A DNA stretch of 64,000 nt, from assembly GCA_025526915.1 (NCBI GenBank), contig JAHLKH010000132.1:1-64000 (forward strand), in the 5' to 3' direction. Position numbers and translations under genes: made by a program. Positions 46,916 to 59,166 of this stretch are shown here, piece after piece (the stretch's first letter is position 1; each line of letters begins with the position of its first letter). Under the pieces are notes generated by a model. That model ran no database searches and had not been told where the DNA came from. It worked only from the letters and a program-made list of their open reading frames with translations. The DNA is from Entophlyctis helioformis. Its lineage: Eukaryota; Chytridiomycota; Chytridiomycetes; Chytridiales; Chytriomycetaceae.

Positions 46916-49900
46916 ATGGCAGACTCGGCGCGAGGCGGCATGTCTGTCATGAACAGCGGGAGCGACAAGTCGTCCAGCTCGTCAAGCTTCGAGGCGCTTC
47001 CGCAGTTCGTCATTAAGCAGTACACAATCCTAGCACGCGTCATCCAGGAGCGAACGCTGTTTGACTGGATATCCATCCTGTCCATTGCTATCGAGGACCT
47101 GCAGCTGGTTGCGTTCTTTGCCACGCACCTCATGTCACGCACCTACTACGTCCCCTCCATTATCGCCACCATCTTTGACTCGTCCGAGCGATACATGACC
47201 ATGCAGATGCGCCATTTCGACTATATTGTCGGCGGGCTTCTCTGTCTTGTCTTTATCCCCCATGGATTGATGCTCGCCATGTTCTACATTTCCGTAAGTC
47301 GCCTGTGTCCCTTCTCCTTGCGACGCGGATCATTTCCCAATCCCGCATCTGCAGTTCACCCACACGTACTGCTGCGCTGTGCTGTGCTGACTGCTCGCTC
47401 ATTCGTGCATGATGGCTTGTGTCGCTCCTCCTGCCCGCCTCTACGGGCCTGTTGACCATGTGACCACAGGAGGGATCCCGCGTATTCCGTGTCGTTGTCA
47501 CTTCGTTTCGGCTGATTGCATTCGTGTATCCAAGCGCACTGTTGTAAGTCTGGTCGCATACATGTCCGGTGGCTCCTTCAACACCGGCGACTGACGTTGG
47601 ATTTCTCTCCGTCTCTCCCATCCTCATCTCGTGCTCCTTGTCCCAACACGCTGGTCGTGCCTATTCAACCGCAAGGATCCCAATGATGGGCGTCTTCATG
47701 GCTGGTATCAATTGTCCCGCAGACAGCGTCTCTGGAGACATGCTCGGCTCCTACTCTTGCTTTACACCAGATCGGCTCGGATCAGTCATCATGTCTCTCT
47801 TTGGGCTGGTCACCTATCTCTTCACGTCGCTGTATCTGACAGTCTTGTAAGTTGCCAACATGTAATCAGACAGGTTGCATGGACGCCAAGTTGAGCACGG
47901 CGCTGACAGCTGCCTTGTCTGAATCCTTATGGGGGCAACCACATTGCGCCACAACAGCATCTTCGAGTCCAATCCGATGGGCAAAACGGCTCTGCACAAG
48001 GCCCATCCAAGAGTCGACATGCTCTTTGTTGTGCTCAAAGCAGGCCTCGTTGCAGCTTGGGTCTATCTGCCCGAGAGCAACGTCTACACACGGCTGCTGT
48101 TGACGCTGCTCGTCGGTCTCGTCATGTTTGGCGTTCACAACATGTTCTTCCCGTACTTTAACATCTACATTACGCAAATGGTACGTTGCAAGCTGGTACA
48201 ACTACCCTCGATGAGTTGCGCACGCGTTCTAACGGCACGATGCTGTTGTTGATTGATGCGCGACAGCGATGCGGAACGTACTTTGCCACCATCGTCCTGA
48301 GCATTGCCTCTTGCATCATTACGATTGTTGCGCGTCTGATGGGTGGCTACATTGGCTCGGTGGCTGTCCTGATTAGCTATGCGGGACTGTTTATCCTGAG
48401 CTGGCCGATTGGCTTTGTCGTCACAGGTGAGTGCACTATGCATCATGCATATGTCATGCATGCATCATGCTCTTCCATGCCATCTATCATGGATGCAAAC
48501 TGACTCTGCGCTGTATCGGCAGGGTGGTCATACAAGAACCTGCAAACCTACCTTCGCAAGCGGGTCGGAGACCAAACCGTAAAGTCGGGCAACAGCGCGG
48601 GCAACAGCTGGACAGACGACGCCAATCTGTTCTACATGTGGGCACACCCCGAGGTCGCGGCCCGCTTTGGTGTCAACCACATCTTTGGACGCAGACAGCC
48701 CAAGCCCGAGCATTTTGCAGAGATCACCCTATTGTTTGAGGTCTGTCTGCTCAACTCTACTCTGCTCTGCATGGCCTGCCCATTGCACGATCCGCAGCTC
48801 ACCACCTTTTCTTTGCTTCATACTGCTTGTTGGCACAATAAGCGGGGATTGCTTGAGCTACCTGGATATCCGCAAGTCACGCTCATGTACGCCTTGTATC
48901 TGTTCCATGTGACTGGCCATCGCGAAGGCTCCTACCGCCTGACCAAGAAACTGGATATCCGCAACGTCTTTTTCGACACACAGCTGCAGCTGTTCATCCA
49001 CGTTCAGGTGAGTCTGGAAACTGATCCTTGCAGTCCCTGCCTTGGGCCGACGTCCCTGACACTTGTGAATATCGAACAGGCTGAAACCAAGGAGCGCGAG
49101 CTGGCCTTCCTCGAGACGGATGTGATCCTGGATGTCGCATCTGCCAACGAATACTCGCGCATCATCTACCAGACCAAGCTGAACCACTTTCTGTCTCTGC
49201 ACCACGCACGCCAGGTTCGGCGTCTTGTTCTCGACCGGGTGAGTCAGGCGTTGGTTTGACTGGCACTCTTGCAAGCACATGTATCTGACACTGTTTGTGG
49301 ATGCCCAGAAATACGAGTCGTCCAAGCTGGAAGCCATCGGAGAAGTGCTCTATCTCACCTCCGAGGATGCCGAAAAGGGCTACGAGAAGCTCATTGACAA
49401 GTAAGGCTGGCCGGTTATGCGCGTAAATTTGACCTCGCTCTGTTTTAGTCGAGCAACGGCTGACTTCTGCCCTTCGAACTCGTGGTGCACTTGGACAGAT
49501 TCCCAGAAAGTGCTGCCCTGTATCGCTTCTATTCACACTTTGCCCGGTACATTCTCTGCGACGAAATCAAAGCCAATCAGCTGCTCTCCGAGGCCGAGGC
49601 GCTCGAGGCTGACGTTCCAGAGGACGATGACGACGAGAACGACAAGGACTATGATTTGACACTGAAAGTCGAAAATCAGTCCACTCACAGACCGTCGCTC
49701 AGACCCAGTATGACAGAGGGACGCTCCTCGATCACAAAGTATTCGGAAGAAGGCCTGGGAAGTGCACATGACGGCAGCCTTGGGTCGAGCAAGCAGGGAT
49801 CGCGCAGCGCGTCCAACGCTTCGTTTGAGACGGGCCGTGCTCGAGAAAACAACCGTATCCGCACGAAAATGCTGCAGGCATACGTCTACGACATGCGCCT

Positions 49901-52900
49901 GCTGCTTTTGGCTATTCTTGTTATTGGCGTTGTGTCGCTCGGTGTCCTCATTGCCAGCAACCTGATCGTCAATGATGTGAGCACTGCCACGAATCGTGCA
50001 ATGTCTCAAAGCTCACAATGACTAACCATGTCAACACTTGATTCGTGCACCAACCAGCTGATCACCGCAACCACATCTGGTCTGACGTTCCTCAAGCTTC
50101 TGCACGAGCGTGAAATTGCGACCAGCCTGTCCCTCCAACGATGCCGTCAGATTCAAGAGGCACACGATGCTCAAGACTACACGGCTTTCAAAGCCACGCA
50201 GGAGAAGCTGTACAACGAAATGATGGAGCTGCAGTTCGTTGCTCGTGAAACCTTTAGGCTTCGCGACTCAAACAGCGGCATAACAAACGCGTTTTACTCT
50301 GAGCCAATGGCGAGTCGTCCTATGCATTGAGCCATGGCAAAGGATATCTATCGGCTAACCCCGCAAACAACTGTGCATTCATTGGCGTATGCTAGATTGC
50401 CGTCAATGTGTCGTACTATCCGCAGATTGTTGGTCCGCCGCAGCAGCTCAACGTTAGTCTCCTGCAGCTCATGCTCGACTTTTCAAACAGCGGATTGAGC
50501 ATTGCCACGACCAACTTCACGAGCTTCCCAGACCTGAACACCAACAATGACTATCGCTTCATTGCAGACAACTGGTACTACATCAAGAAAGGACCATGTG
50601 AGATGCATTGCTTTGTCAACTCGTCATGTCCTCATCCACAGAGTGTCGCACAGGTGATACTAACGCTATGCGGTGCATTCAATGCAACCAATACGATCAG
50701 TTGACTACTCAATGGACGAGCTGTACTTTGCGACGCAGGCCAAAATGGAAAAGAACGCCACGACGCTCATCTACGTGCTGACGGCCGTACAAGCTACTGT
50801 CGTGATCATCTTCCTTGGCATGCTCGACATGCTCATCATCTACCGGTTCCGCAAGACCCAGACGACCATTCTCAATGTGTTCCGTCTCTTGCCGCTGCCG
50901 GTCAAGAACGAGCTGTTCAGAGAGCTTGACGAGGCCATCAACGAGGACATGCTCGGATTCGAGGAGATCTTTGGCGGTCTCAATGTCGACAAGAAGTTTG
51001 AGACTCGGCACCGGTTCCGTCTGCAGTACACGTTCTATGGCATCACGTCGCTCATGCTTGCCTTTGTGTTTGCGTATCTCAACAGCCGTGATGTATACGA
51101 GATTGGCCAGCTGTTTGGCATGTTTGACCAGATCGGCGACATGAAGACGTACTCGACCCGGGGCACGGTGCTCATCAAGGAGCTGCTTGGCAGCGACACT
51201 CAAACCTGGCCCACGCGCGACGAGCTCATCAAACAACTCTTGGAGACATACGACGATGTGACGAGCATTTATTCGGTCGTCATGTATGGCGATCCTGATC
51301 GTCAGCCTCCGACACCGCCCTTCCATTCCTATCTCGGCCAGGACTTGAAACTCACCAACACGACGTGCTTGTTGGCGAATGACACCAACTGCGAGCACCT
51401 CCAGTTCAACCCGCCCATCGGACTGACTGAGGAAGTCACGACCCACGGCATTGTCCATTTGCAGGATCGCTTCAACTGGAACTTCCAGTCCATGGTCGAG
51501 GCAGCGTCGGCCAACGGCGATGTCGTTCCTGAAGCAGGAAGGGTCGAATTGGCGCAAGCATTGCTGGAGCCATACATTATCGATGGATGGTCCCATTACG
51601 CCAATGCAATCTTGACGCGCGCGAGCGGCTATTTTGGGTTTGCGCAATTGCGGAACAATCTCATCTTTGCTGCCGAGACGTTTGTCATTCTCTTTGGGCA
51701 AGTATATGTCTTTGGCCGCATGTACAGACACTTCAAGGTATGCCATGCAGAGTTTTCGATGATGCATGCACTCGTTTGTGCACGCGTGAGATCGCAAACA
51801 AGCTCTAGAGGACTAACTCAGAGACCCGCCAACCAATGGCTGTCATACCGGCCGATCTACACGCGGTTGCCGTGCTACTGCTTGCCTTCTCCAGTTCATG
51901 CTCACCTGCAACGTGGAGCATGTTGTGCGACTGCCCAAGCACGTCCGCAAGCTGCCCGAGATTGTCGAGTTTATGAACCAGTCCAAGTCCCAGGCACCCG
52001 TGACGGCCAAGGATCTGATCATCAGTTTATGGTGCTTTGTCACACGCCAGCCGTCGCCTTCTCACGACGACAAATTCTCTGGAGCCAAGCCGTCGACCAA
52101 GGATCTCAATGCCCCGTCTGGCGGACCTGGCAAGGGCAAGTTCAAGAACCGCGACCCCAATGATCCACGCGACAGTTTTGGTGGGGTGCCGCCCAAGGCA
52201 ATCGAGCCGTCCAAGAAACGCGCCACATTCAAGTCGTCGTCGGATATCCTAGACACGGCTGAAATGAGATCGCCAGACAAGGGCACGCCGCCAACGTTTT
52301 CGTCTCAGCGCCGCCCCTCGATCAGACTATCGTTTGGCAAATCGCCAGACGACCTGGATGACGATGGCTTGATGTCGCCGATAAGCGATGGCGGCACCAA
52401 AGGCAGCGACGGTCCCGAGCGAATCCGACGCAAGCAGCGCGACCCGCTGGATGAGTTGGACGAGCTGGATGCAGACATGCCAGCCGACGGCGTTGGTCAA
52501 GACAAGAAGACGTTTTCAATGCCAAGGCTTCATGATCACATCGAAGAGTCTGGCGGTGGTGGCGGCGGCGGTCAGGCGTTGGCGTCCAGGGGCAGCCTCG
52601 ACCAGCTTGGCAAGACTGGATCCGGACACTTGCTGGATATGGACCTGGAGCCGACGGCTGGACCGAGTCTGTACCCAACCATCCCGCAGGCGTCGGCTCA
52701 TGAGCACGAGCCCGAGCCCGAGCACAGCCACCAGTCCAACGCGTCGATACACGTGGGGTCGCCCAAGCCAGCGGTTCTGAGAGCGAGATCCAAGGGCGAT
52801 GTTGTCGTTCGGTCGTCCGAGAGTCTGGCCTCGGCCGTCCGCTCGCCGCCAACAGGCCACCGGTCGACGGAGAGTCTGGGACGCGGCCAAGGGGGTGCTG

Positions 52901-53349
52901 CTCGACCAGGGATTCCCCGATCAGGCAGTGCCGCGGGTGCCGCAATGAGATCGCAAGCGCACACAGGCAGCAGCAGCGTTCTCTTGCAAACCAACGCCGG
53001 CAGAGCAGGGCCGGGAGCAGGATCAGCGGTCGTAGTCGGAGCAGGATCCGGAGCCGTGACAGCAACAGCAACCGGCAGCACGTTCCGCATCCACCCGTCC
53101 TCGCACAACCTTGGCTCGACACGCGCCGTGCATCTCCAGCGGTCAGGAGCGATTGGATCGTCACCCACAACACAGGACAGTGCGCTCCGCCAGATGGCGT
53201 CGGCCAACTCGATGTCACTGTCGCGGTCGCGGAATGTCGACGAGTGGGCACGCCAGGCGGCCCGGTCCATGCAAAACATTGCAAAGAGCGAGTCCGAATC
53301 TGAGCCAGACGACGACAATGACCGTGATGACGATGACGGCAACAACTAG
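46916..53349 (+). CDS. TmcB-like giant multi-pass membrane protein, paralogue B
   Basis: Fourteen exons fit: 46916-47293, 47470-47543, 47676-47846, 47958-48180, 48267-48426, 48523-48740, 48843-49007, 49080-49238, 49309-49400, 49499-49976, 50058-50309, 50396-50597, 50701-51737 and 51895-53349. They total exactly 1688 codons. Residues 1-335 form a multi-helix membrane domain (WISILSIAIEDLQLVAFFAT; IIATIF; LGSVIMSLFGLVTYLFTSLY). Residues 336-640 are TPR-like helices (ANEYSRIIYQTKLNHFLSLH). A helix near 690 starts the first membrane-flanked ectodomain. A second follows YTFYGITSLMLAFVFAYLN and carries two Cys and NTT/NDT-type glycosylation sites. The 480-residue cytosolic tail has RRPSIRLSF and RDPLDELDELD. 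Intron 11 starts GC (ATG|GCGAGT), supported by alignment to paralogue A. A membrane sensor or transducer role is inferred; no ligand is known. Confidence 0.83.
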
Positions 53350-53627
53350 ACCCCGCGTTGTGGCGATCCGCGGCGTCTCCTTCCAAAGTCCATTCATCCG
53401 TTCTTCGCCCATCCTCACGGCTCGGCCACTCCCCCCCTTGTCTCGTTTTATCGTGCCATCTTGTCTCATACAATCCGCCCTTCCTTCCTCCTTGCCGTGA
53501 TGCTATTGAACATGAACAGTAGCCCCCCGAGCCCACGTTGCATTGCTGTTTTCATTGCATTGCTCCCGGCATCCAACACGGCCAGCGACAACAACGACGA
53601 CAGAGGCAGACACGAACCAAGAGAGTG

Positions 53628-55513
53628 CTACTGTGCTTGGCGTTTGGATGGGGGATCGTCTGTTGTGCCTGCGGCGTCTTGATCCAGGCCGCGTTTGAGC
53701 AGCCCTTGCAAGCCGGCAAGCGACGCTAGCGGCAGCGATTGCGGCAATGTGAACGGCGCTGCTGCAGCAGCCGTTGTTGTTGTGGCGGTGGTGGTCAGTG
53801 GTGATGTAGGTGTGGACGTGTAGGTCGACAACTGGCCGACCAGGTTCTGCAGCCCTTCAAAGCCCTGCAGGCTCTGGAGGGCAGCCAAACCATCAAGCGA
53901 CGCCGTTGAGGCCGAAACAACGTCTGTCGGCTGTGCAGCCGAGTTGGGTGCCACGGCCGACGGAAAGCCGGAGAGCCCTTGCAGACTGGTAAGCCCCGCC
54001 AGCGACGAGAGCGACGAGAGCGATGAGAGCGATGGCAGTGCCGACAGAGATGGCAGGCCGCCGGGCGCTGGTTGGCCCTCGACAGCAGGAGCAGCCGCGT
54101 TTGGCCTGTGTGGTTTTACAGACGCGTTGGACGCATTTGCATGACGAGAGACGATGGATTAGAACCAGTGACGTGAAGGAGGGGATGCAAGCAAGCGATG
54201 CACGTGCGAGCCATGTCCTGTTTATTCGCTGCGGAGCGGTATGGAAACCATTGAACGAATAGACGTGGCAGGCAGGCAGGCAGGCGCAGCATCCGGAACA
54301 GCTCAAGCAGATAGGGGGTAATGCATACATGTGACGAGTCCGACTCTGACTTACCTATCCAAAGTGCCTTTTGCCGTCGCACTTGACGGCGTTGCTGGCG
54401 CTTCTGATGACTGTGCTTGTTCCTGAGCTGCCGATGTCGATCCAGACTGGCCGCTGGTGCCGGTGTCGCCAAAGATGTCCTCGTCCTCGTCGCCATAGTC
54501 AAAGAAGAGCGGATTGGTCGCTGCAGGTGCGCTTGACGATTCTGCTGGCTGGCTTGGAGGCGACACGGCCGCTCGATGGTCTCGCGAGGGCGGCGACTGG
54601 TCAGGACGGTGTAGTTGCTGCAGATCAGCGAGGGCTGTGCTCGAGCCTAGGGTTTCGATGTTTGCTGAAGCATCTCTGTCGTCTGTGCTGCCCGACGGGC
54701 CAGACGCGGCAGCCGCGTAAGGGTGAGCAGCAGATGTGGGAGTGGCTGACCGCCGAGCATCTGCATGTGGCTGATCGCGACTGCGAGGCCGTTCTGACGA
54801 CACGGATGAAGATGACGACGACGGCTGGCGAGACTCTCTGGGTGGGAGGGCGGTGGCTGGAAAGAAGGCAATGTCGATGGCCTCGAGCAGCTCGGCGTTG
54901 AAGATGGCACTCTTCTGCCAGAGCGCAACGACCCGCTTCATGCGAATCTGGCACGGGCAAGGATGAGCACACGGACAGCGACGGCTCAGGGACACGGCAT
55001 GGATGGATAGATGGATGGATGGGTTGGTGGATGGCTTGCCTTGTCGTCGTCGGACGTCTTGGTCAGGGCCTGGAACAGGCTCTCTAGCTTCTCTTCGAAG
55101 CGACGCAGGTAGACGTTGGAGTCGCCGATGCCAAACTGCTTGACGGACGCTCGCACAATCGAGTCGATGACATACAGGCCGGCGAGCCGGTACTCTGGGC
55201 GGCACTTTGCGACGAAGCGCTCCAGCGCATGGACGGTCGCCTTGTAGTGCTGCAGTGGCAGACAGTCAGATGGCCAGCCAGATGGCCAGATGGTCAGATG
55301 GTTAGTTGGTCGAGCAGCCAGAGGCATCAGAGGCATCCGAGACAGCCGGCGCACCTTGGCATGGCGCAGGGCCAGCTTGGAGATGGCGGCAATCTTCGAG
55401 GCCGACACGGGCAGCTTGGACTCTGTCAGCGACAGCAGCTCCTTGTCGAACTCGAGGGCCGCTGCGGACGCTGCTGCTGCTGCTGCTGCCGCGGATGCTG
55501 CTGCTGCCGACAT
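53628..55513 (-). CDS. CID-domain RNA polymerase II CTD-binding protein, SCAF4/8-like
   Basis: Exons 55513-55355, 55249-55040, 54947-54355 and 53628-54105 join in phase to 479 residues. The CTD-interacting domain (residues about 18-150) aligns with human SCAF8. The regions are LEFDKELLSLTESKLPVSAS, the strongly matching CRPEYRLAGLYVIDSIVRAS, the region FEEKLESLFQALTKTSDDDK and KRVVALWQKSAIFNAELLEA. SCAF4/8 proteins read phosphorylated Pol II CTD and suppress early termination. The protein lacks the RRM of SCAF4/8, at least in this model, so an Rtt103-like role is also possible. The middle has an acidic FFDYGDEDEDIFGD motif. The C-terminus holds LPSLSSLSSLSSLAGLTSLQ-type leucine-serine repeats. 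Intron 2 begins GC (AAG|GCAAGC), and no GT alternative is nearby. Confidence 0.83.
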
Positions 55514-55885
55514 TCCGCACTTTCCAAAAGAGGGGCGGGAAAGCAGCCAGAGCGCGCGACGCCGACGACGACGACGACGCCGACGACGATGATGATGCAC
55601 GGGCTCGCAGATGCGCTGCTGGACATGCCCGAGCGGCGTGCGCGCAGCCCGGGCGACGCGCACGAGGCCGCGCCGGCGTGGCCGTCCGCTCTGTCGACGC
55701 AGCGTGCCGAGCGTGCAGAGCGTGTTGAGCATTCCGAGCATTCTGAGAGTGCCACGGCACACGCAGCGTCTGCCGTCTGGCGGCTGTTGTTCGCACGCCG
55801 CAATTTCAGCCCTTGGCCCGTGACTGCAAGCCTGCCGCCACCGCCTTCGCCTGCCACTTCGCCTGCCACTTCGCCTGCCGCACAC
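55514..55885. promoter_or_regulatory. Divergent promoter between the SCAF-like and dynamin-like genes
   Basis: This 372-base region separates divergent starts and has CGA/ACG triplet runs (about 55560-55595). Open frames run through it on both strands, which reflects GC-rich composition and not a gene. A longer N-terminus for the dynamin-like protein is formally possible because the frame stays open upstream. Confidence 0.45.
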
Positions 55886-58856
55886 ATGGACGCCTTGGAC
55901 GCTCTCGCCGGCGGCTCGTACGCACGCCGCGCACGCAAGCTCGTGCAGCTGGTCAACACGCTGCGCTCGTCGGGCGCGCACCTCGACCTCGACCTGGCCA
56001 CGATTGCCATCTGCGGCAACCAGTCGGTCGGCAAGAGCTCCGTCGTCGAGGCCATCTGCGGCATCAAGCTGCCCGTCTCCGACTCGACCTGCACCCGCTC
56101 CGTCACTGAGCTGCGCCTGATTGACGGCCCGTCCGACGCCGCCTTGGCTGCTGCCACCCCGTCCCGCAGACCGCCGTCGGCCATGGCCGCTGCGGCGCCG
56201 CCGTCCCTGCCATTGCAGCCGCCCGCCCCGGCCCACGCCCCGTCCCACGCCCCGGCCCACGCTGCGCCGTGGTCGTGCGCCATCAAGCTGCGCTTCGAGT
56301 TCGACAGCACAGGCGCTCCCCTCAAGAGCGTGCGCGAGGTGCCGTTCGGCCCCGTGCTGCGCTCAAAGGACAGCGTGCCGCTCGCCGTGCGCCGTGCACA
56401 AAAGGCGCTGCTCAACCCGTCGACCGACGCCGCCCTCTTTGTGAACCACCACTTTGGCGACTCGTCGCAGGCCGCCATCGACAGCGACGTCCGCTCCAAC
56501 GAGCTGCGCTTCACCCGCAACGTCGTCTGTCTGGACATTGAAGGCGCTGGCATCAACCTGACGCTGGTCGACCTGCCCGGCATCATCCGCACCGTCGACA
56601 AGCGCGAAGACTCGATCTACATCGACATGATCCAGGACCTTGTGCGCTCGTACATCTCCCACGAGCGCACCATCATCCTCAGCGTCATCTCTTGCAAGGT
56701 GTGTTGCCGTCGTCGCCAGCCGTCCTTCAATACCTTGAGGCATCCTTGAGGCATCCTTGATGCATCCGCTGGCACATGGCAAATCCATACTGCCACGCTG
56801 AAACGCCACAATGGCCGTGTAGAGTCAGTCCGCGCGGCACATGAACTGACAACCAGTGCACACGCTGCGTGCTGCCTGCCACACCACAGGACGAGATTGA
56901 GAACCAGGCTATCGTGTCCATGGCCCGCGACGTCGACCCGACAGGCAGCCGCACCATTGGTGTTCTGACCAAACCGGACACGATCGAGTCGGGAACAACC
57001 GACCGCTGGGCTGCCATCGCCTCGGGACACGAGTACCCGCTCAAGCTCGGCTACTTCATGGTCAAGTGTCTGAGCAAATCCGAGATCGCCAGCGGCAAGA
57101 CCCTCGACGACGCACGCATGCTCGAAGACTCCTTCTTCAACAGCACAGAGCCATGGGCTGCTCTGCGCCGCAAGTCGGACCGCTTTGGTGTGCCTGCTCT
57201 CCGCACCGAGCTCAGCCGTCTGCTGGCGTCGCTGATCGACGCGAGCCTGCCGCACATGAAGGCTCTCACGGAAGAGGCGATCGAAGCGGTGATGCTCGAG
57301 CTCAGCCAGATCCCTGCTGCACCCAGCGAGAACGCGCGCATCGAGCTTCTCCAGATGATCCGCCACTACTGTGCCCTTGTCACGTACAACATCAACGCGC
57401 AGCACGACTTTAAGCTGTTCTACCAAAAGGTGCGCGGCCATTTCGAGGTCTGGCGCGACCGTGTGGGCAGCACCCGCCCCACCTTTGACCTTGAGCGCAA
57501 GGGCTTCAACGCCACAGCCGTGGCGTCCGTCAGCCCTTCGTCGACCCAGTACTCTGCTCCCGAGACCAAGACATCCAGATCTGCATCGACATCCTCGTCC
57601 GCATCTGCAATGGCATCGGCATCGGCTGCGTCGCCGTCATCAAGCTGGGGTCCGTTCTCGCTGGCATCCATGGTCATTCCCAACCGCTTCCTGCCCGGAA
57701 ACACAGACGAGCCCAGCAAGGCTGCCGCTGCCGCAGAGTCGCCCAACAAGAAAGACAGCATGGGCAGCAACAGCAGTGGCAGTGGCAGTGGCAGCAAGTC
57801 AGCGTCCAGGGGATCCGCATCGCTCTCCAATGGCCCCATTGAACTGGCCAAGCTGGACGCACGCAAGCACCTCACGCTTGGTGACCTGCGCCGCATCATT
57901 GATGCTCAAAAGGGCCGTGAGCTGCAGGGATACTCGCCGTACTCTGCGTTCACGTTCCTGGTGTCTGCATGCCAGGAGGATTGGAACAAGCACGCAGCCG
58001 CGTGCATGGCTGCCGTGTCGCAGGAGCTCAGCATACTGCTCACTGAGCTCACTGAAAAGGTTTTTGGTAGATTCGCCAACCTGCAGGGCAAACTCAAGTA
58101 TGTCTTTGCCCACATGAGGATTTAAAGTGTGGAATGCCCGACCGAAACCCCATGATGCTTTACTAACAACACCTGTACGACCGTGCTTTGCCAAGGCTGT
58201 TCACGCAAATGTTCCAGACGGAGCTCCACCGCGTCACGATGGAGCAGATCAACCACCTGGTGGTGATGGAGCGCCGCTACCCCTTCACCCTCAACTCGGG
58301 CGTGTTTTCGGAGCGCAAGACGCGGTTCATGCACGCACTCATGGGCCAGATGGACCAGCTGAGTCTTGCCAGCACCAGCCTGCAGATGAGCAGCGTCGGC
58401 GGCTCGAGCGGCGGCTCGAACGGGGGCGGATCGCAGGGCAAGGCCACGAGCGAGAGCCTGCAGCGTGCTGTTGCAGCACTCGCCGAGGCCGGCATCACTG
58501 GCCTGACGCCCCAGCTGCTGTCGACCAAGCTGCGCGCACCAGGCACGTCCAACGTCTCGGGCATGGATCCTGCGATGATGGACCTGATGGCGTCCACCCT
58601 GTCGTACATGGACATTGCGATTGCGCGGCTGGGCGACACGGTGCCGATGGCAATCGAGTACCACTTCCTGTCGCAGTTTGGCGAGCTTCTCGAGAAGGAG
58701 CTGGTCGCACAGCTTGGCGTGCTGGACGGACAGCAGGACATGCTGGGCGAGATGCTGCGCGAAGACTGGGGCATTGCAGAGCGCCGCAGTGCTGCCGAGT
58801 CCCGTCGCGTGCGGCTTGAGGCGGTCTGGCGCAGCCTGCACGACTATGGGCTGTGA
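55886..58856 (+). CDS. Dynamin-superfamily GTPase (fungal Mx/DRP-like)
   Basis: Exons 55886-56698, 56890-58097 and 58196-58856 join in phase to 893 residues. The GTPase domain has G1 GNQSVGKSSVVEAI (about residue 50), the switch-I STCTRSVTEL, G3 DLPGI and G4 TKPD (GVLTKPDTIE). The middle/stalk region follows (VKCLSKSEIASGKTLDDARM; FFNSTEPWAALRRKSDRFGV; LRTELSRLL). The C-terminal GED-like part reads MEQINHLVVMERRYPFTLN and ends REDWGIAERRSAAESRRVRL. There is no PH or proline-rich domain, as in Mx and Vps1/Dnm1-type DRPs. The CTRSVTEL switch and overall look are nearest to fungal Mx-like proteins. Proline/Ala/His-rich residues are inserted after switch I (about 56150-56270), and Ser-rich insertions lie in the stalk (57540-57830) and GED. 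Intron 2 contains a perfect TACTAAC branch site at 58161. Confidence 0.88.
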
Positions 58857-59166
58857 TCGTGGGCGAGTGCCTGACAATGAACCAACCTTTTGCAATCCCC
58901 TGTGTCTGCTCTCACAACACTCGCAGCCCGCCATGGCATCTAGTCAGGTGTCTATCACGTGACAAGGTTTCCATCTGCCATATTTGCCAAAATCGACAAT
59001 TTCCCCCAATCGACCCAATCCACCAACCGACCAATTATTGTAAGTGGCGTGCTGGTGGATGTGCGCCGACGACGGGTGCACTGGTGCACTGGTCGCCCAA
59101 GCACGCAGCTGACTCTCGCTGCTGCTGCTGCTGCTGCTGCTGCCGGCATGCTTTTCGTGCCCCAAG
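58857..59166. other. Short intergenic region with a GCT run
   Basis: These 310 bases are the presumed promoter of the fasciclin gene. A GCT triplet run lies at about 59119-59143, 25 bases upstream of the start codon. Nothing else is seen. Confidence 0.5.
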
